Assembly (NCBI GenBank): GCA_015058265.1
Contig: SVCR01000115.1
Coordinates: 1-5,915, forward strand
Reading direction: 5' to 3'
Origin: Clostridiales bacterium
GTDB lineage: Bacteria; Bacillota_A; Clostridia; Peptostreptococcales; Anaerovoracaceae
DNA length: 5,915 bases
Of the stretch, positions 1 to 5,610 are shown one piece after another (the stretch's first letter is position 1; every line of letters starts with the position of its first letter). The translations under genes and the position numbers were made by a program. The notes below the pieces were generated by a model, which worked only from the letters and a program-made list of their open reading frames with translations, was not told the origin of the DNA and ran no database searches.

Positions 1-1
1 G

Positions 2-40
2 CTCACAGATGGAATGGACGGACCGGATGGTAAGGGCTAG
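2..40 (+). CDS. C-terminal end of an unrecognised upstream gene (partial)
   Basis: In the frame beginning at base 2 the translation is LTDGMDGPDGKG followed by TAG at 38-40. The same frame then stays open for 17 more codons (PEPEIVQAIDDYLKKAK) to a second TAG at 92-94, and that stretch looks like an ordinary charged C-terminal helix. The gene may end at 40, or it may be a longer gene interrupted by an amber codon. The other plus frames close at 31-33 and 54-56 and cannot be excluded as the true end. Too little sequence is present to name a family. Confidence 0.3.
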   Translation, partial: LTDGMDGPDGKG

Positions 41-124
41 CCTGAGCCGGAGATAGTTCAGGCTATTGATGATTATCTGAAAAAAGCGAAATAGGCAGTT
101 CTCAATAGGGTGATGGGGACACAC

Positions 125-130
125 GAGGAG
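125..130 (+). promoter_or_regulatory. Ribosome binding site of the ketopantoate-reductase-family gene
   Basis: GAGGAG lies 8 bases before the ATG at 139. This is a strong Shine-Dalgarno match and supports that start. Confidence 0.8.
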
Positions 131-138
131 AAACTGAT

Positions 139-1134
139 ATGTATAAATATATGATAATCGGGACCGGGGGCACGGGAGGAGCGATAGGAGCTCATCTGGC
201 TCATGCGGGAAATGATGTCACATTCATAGCGCGGGGAAAGCAGCGCGAAGCCATGCTGTCAAGCGGGCTCAGGCTGCACCGCCCGGATGAAGAATTTGTC
301 ATCGATCCTGTGAAAGTCTGCAGCATGGAGGAATACCTGGATGCACAAGGTCTTTCTGAAGCGGATGGGGTTCCCGGGGATAAAGCTTACTCGAACCGGA
401 ACGCGCCGGATGTCATATTCGTATGCGTCAAGGGCTACTCAATAGACAGCACCATTCCGTTCATCAGGGCGGTCTCCGGACCGGACACTATAGTCATCCC
501 GATACTTAACGTTTTCGGCACGGGAGCGGAGATGCAGAAGTCGCTTCCGGAGATCACTGTTCTTGACGGATGCATATATATCTGGACTGAGCTGAAAGAG
601 CCCGGGCTCATATGGATGGGCGGCACGATCTTCCGTGTTGTATTCGGCCTTCGAAGAGATCAGAAGCATCTTGAAGACAAGATAGGTGACAGATTGAGGC
701 AGATCAAGGCAGACCTCGATGCGAGCGGTATCGCAGGCATTCTTTCAGATAATATCGAGAGAGACGCGCTTCGCAAGTTCTCATTCGTTTCACCGCAGGG
801 AGCGATCGGCCTGTACTACAATACATCTGTCGGAGCCGTTCAGAAGCCGGGTGAGATCAGAGACTGCTTCATAGGTCTGATCAGGGAAATATCTGCACTC
901 GCCGACGCGATGGATGCGGGTTTTGGCGAGGATATTGTTCCGAGCAATCTGGAGATAGCTGACAACAGTGATCCGACTTTGACAACTTCGATGCAGAAGG
1001 ATGTAGCTGCCGGCCGCAGGTCGGAGATCGACGGCCTTATTTATGAAGTGGTACGGAAGGGAGAGCGGTACGGACTGGAGCTTCCTTACTACACCAAGAT
1101 CGCCGAGGAACTCAGATCCAGGGGTCTTGAATAG
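139..1134 (+). CDS. Ketopantoate reductase family (ApbA/PanE) NADP-dependent oxidoreductase
   Basis: A 331-residue cytosolic protein. Residues 5-30 form a Rossmann nucleotide-binding start with the GxGxxG pattern (G8, G10, G13). Known ketopantoate reductases reduce 2-dehydropantoate to pantoate with NADPH for pantothenate and CoA synthesis. Family landmarks visible here are K98 in VCVKGY, N124 in PILNVFG, the probable catalytic lysine K213 (DALRKFSF), and the C-terminal SMQKD...RSEID block with S284 and E296 spaced as in E. coli PanE. Two differences stand out. The positions matching the pantoate-binding asparagines four and eight residues after the catalytic lysine are V217 and G221. There is also an apparent extra loop at about residues 67-90, making the protein longer than the usual 290-310 residues. 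I therefore assign the family confidently but not the substrate, and give no panE symbol. No other pantothenate gene is nearby. Confidence 0.85.
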   Translation: MYKYMIIGTGGTGGAIGAHLAHAGNDVTFIARGKQREAMLSSGLRLHRPDEEFVIDPVKVCSMEEYLDAQGLSEADGVPGDKAYSNRNAPDVIFVCVKGYSIDSTIPFIRAVSGPDTIVIPILNVFGTGAEMQKSLPEITVLDGCIYIWTELKEPGLIWMGGTIFRVVFGLRRDQKHLEDKIGDRLRQIKADLDASGIAGILSDNIERDALRKFSFVSPQGAIGLYYNTSVGAVQKPGEIRDCFIGLIREISALADAMDAGFGEDIVPSNLEIADNSDPTLTTSMQKDVAAGRRSEIDGLIYEVVRKGERYGLELPYYTKIAEELRSRGLE

Positions 1135-1145
1135 AAACCACTGAA

Positions 1146-1177
1146 ATCAGCCTGCGGAAATATCAGCCTGCGGAAAT
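1146..1177 (+). repeat. Perfect 16-bp tandem duplication
   Basis: The unit ATCAGCCTGCGGAAAT occurs at 1146-1161 and again, unchanged and directly adjacent, at 1162-1177. It lies wholly in the spacer between the reductase and phosphatase genes. The end of the second copy contributes GCGGA (1170-1174), which can pair with TCCGC (1181-1185) across a 6-base loop. No T-run follows, so this is not a convincing terminator. Confidence 0.85.
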
Positions 1178-1208
1178 CGATCCGCCGGCACTTATCAACT
1201 ATATTGGC

Positions 1209-1214
1209 AAGGAG
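1209..1214 (+). promoter_or_regulatory. Ribosome binding site that sets the start of the secreted HAD protein
   Basis: AAGGAG lies 10 bases before ATG 1225. An in-frame TTG at 1204 is upstream of this site and would add seven residues (MARRSFN) before the signal peptide. The Shine-Dalgarno placement therefore selects ATG 1225. Confidence 0.8.
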
Positions 1215-1224
1215 ATCGTTTAAC

Positions 1225-2604
1225 ATGAAGAATCATCTGAAGAGGTTTAATGCACTGATCATAATAGCAGTGATGCTGGTCGTCAGCGTCGGTACCACAC
1301 TGAACGCGGACGCTGCTTCGATGAGGCTCAACAAGAAGAAGGTGACTCTTACCGTAGGTAAGTCTGTTACTCTGAAAGTCAAGGGCACGAAGAAGATAGT
1401 TAAGTGGGTCAGCTCGAACAAGAAGATCGTAACAGTAACTAAGAAGGGCAAGGTGACTGCCAGGAAGAAGGGTGCAGCCATCGTTACTGCCAAAGTCGGC
1501 AAGAAGAAGCTCAAGTGCAGGGTCACTGTCAAAGCCAAGGCTGCTCCGGCTCCTGCTGTTACGCCTCTGACTGAATATTGGTCAGCAGATTCGCAGGCTG
1601 CAGCAAGTCTGAGGGAATATGTGACCAAGGTCACCAATGAGAAGGATGCGGCAAACTTCATTCCTAAAAAGGATCGAATAGCAGTATTCGACATGGATGG
1701 TACTCTCACATGCGAGACCTATTACACTTACTACGATACGATGATGTTCATTCAGTATTGTCTCAAGGATCATCCTGACGATGTCGCTCCGGAACTCATA
1801 GCTGAGGCGAAGTCCATCAACCCGGATTACAAAGCAACAGAACAGACAGCCAGATACTTTGCACAGGCATATGCAGGCATGACTATCGATGAGCTGTATA
1901 ACTATGCTGTTGAATTCGGACAGGGATACACATCCAGCTTCAACAACATGCGCTACATCGACGGCTTCTATCTGCCTATGGTAGAGCTCGTTAAGTATCT
2001 GTATGAGAACGACTTCACTATCTATGTAGTCAGCGGAACTGAACGCACTACAACACGCGCGATCATTGCTAATTCACCTGTCGCAGACTTTGTTACACCT
2101 AACCATGTTATCGGTACTGAGTTCGAAGTCAAGCAGAAGGGACACGAGGAAGAATCTTCCAACATGAATTACAAGTATGCAGATGGTGATGACCTCGTGA
2201 TCACAGGAGGCTTTGTCCAGAAGAACCTCAACTCAAATAAGGTCATCTACATCGAGAGAGAGATCGGCAAGCGCCCGGTACTCGCATTCGGCAACAGCGG
2301 CAGCGATACCAGCATGATGAACTATGCTATAGACAGCAGAAACAAGTATCCTGCACAGGCTTATATGATCGTCAATGACGATAACGAGAGAGAATGGGGT
2401 AAGCAGGTATGGGAGACCGAGTCTGCTAAGAATATAGGCATGAATTACGTTCCTGTATCTATGAAGACTGATTTCGGCAAGATCTATCCGGATGGGATCA
2501 CACCATCTGAAAAACAGTACGATCCGGCTGATTGGACACCTGCAGAGGCACCGGAGCCTGCAGACAGCGGAGATGCATCAGAACCACTTGATAACGCAGC
2601 TTGA
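1225..2604 (+). CDS. Secreted HAD-superfamily phosphatase with N-terminal Big2-type Ig domain
   Basis: A 459-residue exported protein. Residues 1-30 are a classical signal peptide: K/R-rich start, hydrophobic core, and a likely cleavage after the ADA at 28-30. Residues 33-104 resemble a bacterial Ig-like group 2 domain (LTVGKSVTLKVKG, WVSSNKKIVTV, GKVTARKKGAAIVTAKV). This domain holds about 23 lysines and no Asp or Glu. A short AAPAPAV linker follows. Residues 150-410 are a HAD hydrolase: motif I DMDGT with nucleophile D156 and acid D158, motif II S270 in VVSG, a candidate motif III lysine at K339 or K349, and motif IV GNSGSD with D361. The long insert after motif I suggests a C1-type cap. 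The C-terminal tail (about 433-459) is acidic and Pro/Ala-rich. HAD enzymes of this type are Mg-dependent phosphomonoesterases; the substrate cannot be told. The protein should act outside the membrane. The downstream reductase gene starts 29 bases later, so the two are probably co-transcribed. Confidence 0.85.
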   Translation: MKNHLKRFNALIIIAVMLVVSVGTTLNADAASMRLNKKKVTLTVGKSVTLKVKGTKKIVKWVSSNKKIVTVTKKGKVTARKKGAAIVTAKVGKKKLKCRVTVKAKAAPAPAVTPLTEYWSADSQAAASLREYVTKVTNEKDAANFIPKKDRIAVFDMDGTLTCETYYTYYDTMMFIQYCLKDHPDDVAPELIAEAKSINPDYKATEQTARYFAQAYAGMTIDELYNYAVEFGQGYTSSFNNMRYIDGFYLPMVELVKYLYENDFTIYVVSGTERTTTRAIIANSPVADFVTPNHVIGTEFEVKQKGHEEESSNMNYKYADGDDLVITGGFVQKNLNSNKVIYIEREIGKRPVLAFGNSGSDTSMMNYAIDSRNKYPAQAYMIVNDDNEREWGKQVWETESAKNIGMNYVPVSMKTDFGKIYPDGITPSEKQYDPADWTPAEAPEPADSGDASEPLDNAA

Positions 2605-2619
2605 TACAACCGAAAAGTA

Positions 2620-2625
2620 AGGGAG
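2620..2625 (+). promoter_or_regulatory. Ribosome binding site that sets the start of the aldo/keto reductase
   Basis: AGGGAG lies 8 bases before ATG 2634. The alternative in-frame TTG at 2601 overlaps the TGA of the preceding gene but has no such site and would add a non-conserved extension of 11 residues. Confidence 0.8.
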
Positions 2626-2633
2626 AAAGTAAT

Positions 2634-3812
2634 ATGAAATACAGGGACGACAGATACGGGAACAAGATCTCTCAGCTGGGATACGGCTGTATGAGATTCA
2701 CCAGAAAGGGCGCCGGTATCGATTATGACAAAGCGGAGCGCGAGATCATGCTGGCAGTTGAGCAGGGGGTGAACTACTTCGACACAGCTTACATCTATCC
2801 GGGAAGCGAGGAATGCCTCGGCAGGATCCTTGATGAGAACAACTGCCGTGACAAGGTAAACATTGCCACCAAACTCCCTCAGTACATGCTGAGATCGATG
2901 AAGTCTGTCGAAAAGACTTTCGCGGAGGAACTGAAGCGCCTCAGGACTGATCATATCGATTACTACCTGATGCACATGTTCACAGATTATTCCGAATGGG
3001 AGAAGCTCCGCGCACTCGGCATAGAGAAATGGATCGCCGATCGCAAAGCAGACGGCAGTATCAGGAATATCGGGTTCTCATATCACGGAAATACAGACAG
3101 CTTCCTGAAGATACTGGATGCGTACGACTGGGATTTCTGCCAGATACAGTACAACTATCTGGATGAGATGAGCCAGGCTGGAAGGACCGGCCTTGAGGCT
3201 GCAGGGAAGAAGGGCGTACCAGTCGTCATCATGGAACCGCTGAGAGGCGGCAAATTGGTCAATCTTCCGGTGAAAGCCAGACAGGCCTTGCGGAATTCCG
3301 AAACAGGATACAGCGCGGCCGAGCTCGGATTGAGATGGCTCTGGGATCACAAAGAGATCATGTGCGTGCTTTCAGGCATGAACTCCGAGAAGATGGTCAG
3401 AGAGAATATTAAGATCGCGTCTGATGCTGAAGTAGGCAGCTTCACAGAGAAGGATGCAGCTCTCGTCGATAAGATCAAAGCGATCATCAAAGAGAACGAG
3501 AAGGTCGGCTGTACGGGATGCAGATATTGCATGCCTTGCCCGCAGGGCGTTGACATCCCGGGCACTTTCCACAACTGGAATCTCATGTATATCGAGAAGA
3601 AGAAAGGCCCTGTTAGATTTGAGTACGCTCGCAATGTCGGGATGCAGAAGGATCCGGCTTTCGCCAGTCAGTGTATAGGCTGCGGCAAGTGCGAACAGCA
3701 CTGCCCTCAGCACATACAGATCCGCGCGATGCTGAAGAAGGCAGACAAGGATCTGAGGCCTCTTCCGTACAAGATCGGCATAGCGGCCGCAAGAAAGTTT
3801 ATGAAGAGATAG
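2634..3812 (+). CDS. Aldo/keto reductase with C-terminal [4Fe-4S] ferredoxin domain
   Basis: A 392-residue soluble protein of the COG1453 type. Residues 1-270 form the (beta/alpha)8 aldo/keto reductase barrel. The catalytic tetrad is visible: D50 and Y55 in FDTAYIYPGS, K80 in IATKLP, and H114 in YYLMHMF. GFSYHG, IQYNYLD and the MEPLRGGKL block are characteristic of this subgroup. Residues 290-360 are a ferredoxin-like module with two cysteine motifs: C293, C296, C299, C302-Pro and C347, C350, C353, C357-Pro. These could hold two [4Fe-4S] clusters. The family is thought to reduce carbonyl substrates with electrons from a nicotinamide cofactor and/or the clusters; the physiological substrate is generally unknown. 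The gene follows the secreted phosphatase by 29 bases and is directly followed by a strong terminator, so it is the last gene of its unit. It is full length with no missing key residue. Confidence 0.92.
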   Translation: MKYRDDRYGNKISQLGYGCMRFTRKGAGIDYDKAEREIMLAVEQGVNYFDTAYIYPGSEECLGRILDENNCRDKVNIATKLPQYMLRSMKSVEKTFAEELKRLRTDHIDYYLMHMFTDYSEWEKLRALGIEKWIADRKADGSIRNIGFSYHGNTDSFLKILDAYDWDFCQIQYNYLDEMSQAGRTGLEAAGKKGVPVVIMEPLRGGKLVNLPVKARQALRNSETGYSAAELGLRWLWDHKEIMCVLSGMNSEKMVRENIKIASDAEVGSFTEKDAALVDKIKAIIKENEKVGCTGCRYCMPCPQGVDIPGTFHNWNLMYIEKKKGPVRFEYARNVGMQKDPAFASQCIGCGKCEQHCPQHIQIRAMLKKADKDLRPLPYKIGIAAARKFMKR

Positions 3813-3834
3813 CAGCTGAATCACTTAGATATTG

Positions 3835-3874
3835 CGGCCTGCGGGAGAGCCCGGCTCATCCCGCAGGCCGTTTT
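3835..3874 (+). terminator. Strong rho-independent terminator after the aldo/keto reductase
   Basis: CGGCCTGCGGGA (3835-3846) pairs perfectly over 12 bp with TCCCGCAGGCCG (3859-3870). The stem continues inward with GAGC (3847-3850) to GCTC (3854-3857), leaving a CCG loop and a single bulged A at 3858. TTTT (3871-3874) follows, then GTGTT. It begins 22 bases after the stop codon. This is the clearest transcription stop in the window. Confidence 0.95.
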
Positions 3875-3912
3875 GTGTTAAAGAATGTTAAGGCGACAAT
3901 GCTGCAGATATC

Positions 3913-3926
3913 TATAATGTTATAAT
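3913..3926 (+). promoter_or_regulatory. Candidate promoter: two TATAAT boxes
   Basis: Exact sigma-A type -10 boxes occur at 3913-3918 and 3921-3926, just downstream of the terminator and about 60-70 bases before the next start codon. No good -35 hexamer is found 16-18 bases upstream of either. A TTGACA at 3929-3934 lies downstream of the boxes and has no good -10 at correct spacing. A promoter is expected here because the previous unit is terminated. The exact boxes are inference. Confidence 0.45.
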
Positions 3927-3932
3927 TATTGA

Positions 3933-3954
3933 CACTGAGCAGATAAGCTCAGTG
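3933..3954. promoter_or_regulatory. Perfect 8-bp inverted repeat (operator or 5' mRNA hairpin)
   Basis: CACTGAGC (3933-3940) and GCTCAGTG (3947-3954) are exact reverse complements separated by AGATAA. The repeat overlaps the end of a TTGACA hexamer and sits just downstream of the TATAAT boxes, near the expected transcription start. It could be a regulator's operator or a hairpin at the mRNA 5' end. ACTATTATTTT follows, so a second weak terminator is a third option. Confidence 0.55.
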
Positions 3955-3985
3955 ACTATTATTTTGGTAAAGGATCGAAACAGAT

Positions 3986-4909
3986 ATGGGCAGAGGACGC
4001 GTCAAGAGAGCGCAGAGAAAGAAGATAATAGCGATCATTTTAATGCTCATCCTGTGCATTCTGGCATTGGCTTATGTCGTAAAGCTTGCAGGAAGAGCTA
4101 AAGCTCCACAGGTCAGTAATGAACCTGAGGTGGCGGTCGACGATACGGCAGATACAACTGCTGAGGACACTGATGCTGATGAAGAGGATGGTGCCGCACT
4201 CCATGAGGAAGCTGCATCACACATCTATTCCCGCGGCAGAACAGCGGACAGCAGCGATTTTACTTTGGACGCATATGACAAAGCAGTCAATGCCGGTGTG
4301 ACATACATAGAAGCTGATATGGTCGTTTCGGCAGACGGAACAGTTTATGTAGCAAGTGATGACTATGCTAAGGATCTGGTCGGGCTCGACGGATATTTCT
4401 CAGGAATGACTGACAGCCAGATCGACGGTCTCAAGACCAGAGCCGGTAATAAGATCCTGAAGCTGAGTGAGCTGTTCGACAAATACGGTGATTCCGTGAC
4501 ATATATTATCGATATCAAATACTCCAGCGCTCGTAACATCGAAGCTTTCACAGATATCGTAAAGAAGTATGAGTACGAGGATAACGTGATCGCGTCATCC
4601 TACTATTCAGATGCTCTGAGACCCCTTGAGGACACTTTCCCTGACATGACCAAGATGTTCATGTGCAGTGATCAGGGCACATTCAATGTAGGACTGAGCT
4701 ATGATTATGCTGATATCCTGTGCGTGCCTAAGGATATAATGAATGACGCCAATTTCAAGGCAGCGCACGACAGTGACAAGAAGTTCAGTGTGTGGACTCT
4801 CAATACTGAAGAAGAGATAAAAAATGCGATCGGGCTGGGCGCAGACTCATATTTCACTGATGATGCAGAACTGGCAATAGGCCTGGAAGAAGAGAATCGC
4901 GGAGAGTAG
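3986..4909 (+). CDS. Membrane-anchored GDPD-like protein, catalytic histidines substituted
   Basis: A 307-residue protein preceded by AAAGGA (3969-3974), 11 bases before the ATG. Residues 1-13 are basic, about 14-33 form one membrane segment, about 46-72 are an acidic linker, and about 78-300 resemble the TIM barrel of glycerophosphodiester phosphodiesterases. Matching blocks are SRG (82-84) for HRG, DFT (91-93) for ENT, YIEAD (107-111) for the E-x-D metal site, SADGTVYVASD (115-125) for KDG...HD, IIDIK (174-178) for E-x-K, VWTLNTEEE (269-277) and SYFTDD (288-293). GDPD enzymes hydrolyse glycerophosphodiesters to glycerol-3-phosphate and an alcohol, using the histidines of HRG and HD. Here both positions are serine (S82, S124), the ENT glutamate is aspartate and the E-x-K glutamate is aspartate. 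The fold assignment is fairly sure. Activity is doubtful, and the protein may be a surface-exposed pseudoenzyme. Confidence 0.75.
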   Translation: MGRGRVKRAQRKKIIAIILMLILCILALAYVVKLAGRAKAPQVSNEPEVAVDDTADTTAEDTDADEEDGAALHEEAASHIYSRGRTADSSDFTLDAYDKAVNAGVTYIEADMVVSADGTVYVASDDYAKDLVGLDGYFSGMTDSQIDGLKTRAGNKILKLSELFDKYGDSVTYIIDIKYSSARNIEAFTDIVKKYEYEDNVIASSYYSDALRPLEDTFPDMTKMFMCSDQGTFNVGLSYDYADILCVPKDIMNDANFKAAHDSDKKFSVWTLNTEEEIKNAIGLGADSYFTDDAELAIGLEEENRGE

Positions 4910-4931
4910 GAACAGTAAAAGTAAGACCGGT

Positions 4932-4965
4932 GCCGGCGACGCGAATGCGGACTGCCGGCTTTATT
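4932..4965 (+). terminator. Probable intrinsic terminator or attenuator after the GDPD-like gene
   Basis: GCCGGC at 4932-4937 can pair with GCCGGC at 4954-4959 across a 16-base loop, followed by TTTATT (4960-4965). The stem is short but entirely G-C. The next gene's ribosome binding site starts almost at once, so it may act as an attenuator rather than a complete stop. Confidence 0.5.
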
Positions 4966-4968
4966 AGG

Positions 4969-4974
4969 AAAGGA
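4969..4974 (+). promoter_or_regulatory. Ribosome binding site of the small membrane protein
   Basis: AAAGGA lies 8 bases before ATG 4983. An overlapping ATG at 4979 in another frame meets a stop after five codons, so 4983 is the start. Confidence 0.7.
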
Positions 4975-4982
4975 ACGGATGG

Positions 4983-5465
4983 ATGAGAGCTTATAGAGAT
5001 CACTTTGGAATGATAGTAGATACGGTGTCGGCTATACTCATGGGATTGTTCATGGGGATCGCGACTACGCTGATCAACCAGACACCGCTCAATTTGGTGA
5101 CACTCCTCGATGCGTGGGGGGACATCACTATTGTCATCCTGCTTATATCGATAGTGATCCCGCTCAACGACTGGGGATGCAAGTTTGCGGAGCTCCTGCG
5201 CTGCAAGCCGGGAACGATCGTGTTCACCCTGGTGGCAAACATCCTCCCGACATGCATCATAAATACTGTTCTGGCGGCAGTCCTTCCTGCGCTTGGGATA
5301 TTCTATAATGAAGCTATTCCGAAAGAAGACAGGATGGGAACATGGGTCAGTATATTCATCGGCGGATGGCTGCTTACCTTCGTCATAGCATTCTTCCTTT
5401 CGCTTCTCGCAGCGAAGGTAGGAAAAATCATTGCGGCAAAGTCATTGAACGCTCCCACCACCTAA
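4983..5465 (+). CDS. Small four-helix integral membrane protein, function unknown
   Basis: A 160-residue hydrophobic protein with about four predicted membrane segments at residues 12-32, 46-62, 79-103 and 121-145, and a basic C-terminus (KVGKIIAAK). I do not recognise a characterised function. The two halves look alike: each has a helix with a Thr-x-x-x-Asn type motif (TTLIN at 28-32; TCIIN at 90-94) and then a Trp-led helix (W45; W121 and W129). The ending WLLTFVIAFFLSLLAAKVGKII resembles the small two-helix DUF2798 membrane family, so this may be a tandem duplication of such a unit. That resemblance is from memory and unconfirmed. It lies between the GDPD-like gene and queT with no shared function evident. 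It ends at TAA 5463-5465. Confidence 0.75.
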   Translation: MRAYRDHFGMIVDTVSAILMGLFMGIATTLINQTPLNLVTLLDAWGDITIVILLISIVIPLNDWGCKFAELLRCKPGTIVFTLVANILPTCIINTVLAAVLPALGIFYNEAIPKEDRMGTWVSIFIGGWLLTFVIAFFLSLLAAKVGKIIAAKSLNAPTT

Positions 5466-5470
5466 GCTTC

Positions 5471-5495
5471 CCGTGCGACCCACGGTATTTGTTTT
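5471..5495 (+). terminator. Weak terminator-like hairpin after the membrane protein gene
   Basis: CCGTG (5471-5475) pairs with CACGG (5481-5485) across CGACC, and is followed by the T-rich TATTTGTTTT (5486-5495). The five-base stem is short for a terminator. It starts 6 bases after the stop codon, which suits a transcription end, but it could equally be the first stem of the queT leader. Confidence 0.4.
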
Positions 5496-5610
5496 GGCTT
5501 ATGTATTCTTATGCTTCATGATGCAAGCACCGGTGGTTGCAAGGGCTTGAGCATTCCAACATCTCGCCACCTGTAGAGGATGGGAGTATTCTCACACGTA
5601 TTTGATAAAC
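5496..5610 (+). promoter_or_regulatory. Candidate structured 5' leader of queT (possible preQ1-type riboswitch)
   Basis: No gene is seen here. Pairings I can draw are TGCTT (5512-5516) with AAGCA (5525-5529), GGTGG (5532-5536) with CCACC (5567-5571), and CATCTC (5560-5565) with GAGGATG (5576-5582) with G5578 bulged. The last two interlock as an H-type pseudoknot, the architecture used by preQ1 riboswitches, which often precede queT genes. The 3' strand of the last stem contains the Shine-Dalgarno-like GAGG (5576-5579). The sequence does not match the preQ1-I, -II or -III consensus as I recall them. Stems this short can arise by chance. Confidence 0.35.

Noticed and set aside
1170..1185. Terminator after the ketopantoate-reductase-family gene
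   Set aside because: The GCGGA/TCCGC hairpin has only five pairs and no T-run after it.
1233..1709. Minus-strand open frame of 158 codons opposite the Big2 domain
   Set aside because: It is the antisense of a lysine-rich coding stretch, which keeps the reverse frames open. It has no ribosome binding site and no recognisable domain, and the plus frame has clear family motifs.
3372..3824. Minus-strand open frame of 150 codons opposite the ferredoxin domain
   Set aside because: The plus strand encodes both [4Fe-4S] motifs. The reverse frame resembles nothing known and runs into the stop region of the real gene.
3671..3925. Plus-strand 84-codon frame overlapping the reductase end and running through the terminator
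   Set aside because: It is read out of frame through conserved cysteine codons and the terminator hairpin, with no ribosome binding site.
3986..4100. Lipoprotein signal in the GDPD-like protein (C24 in LILC)
   Set aside because: The residue before the cysteine is Leu, not Ala, Gly or Ser, so it does not fit a lipobox. A plain membrane anchor is the better reading.
5496..5610. Cobalamin riboswitch suggested by GCCACCT near 5566-5572
   Set aside because: The short string resembles a conserved cobalamin-riboswitch segment, but the rest of the core is missing or only loosely similar, and queT is not a usual cobalamin-controlled gene.
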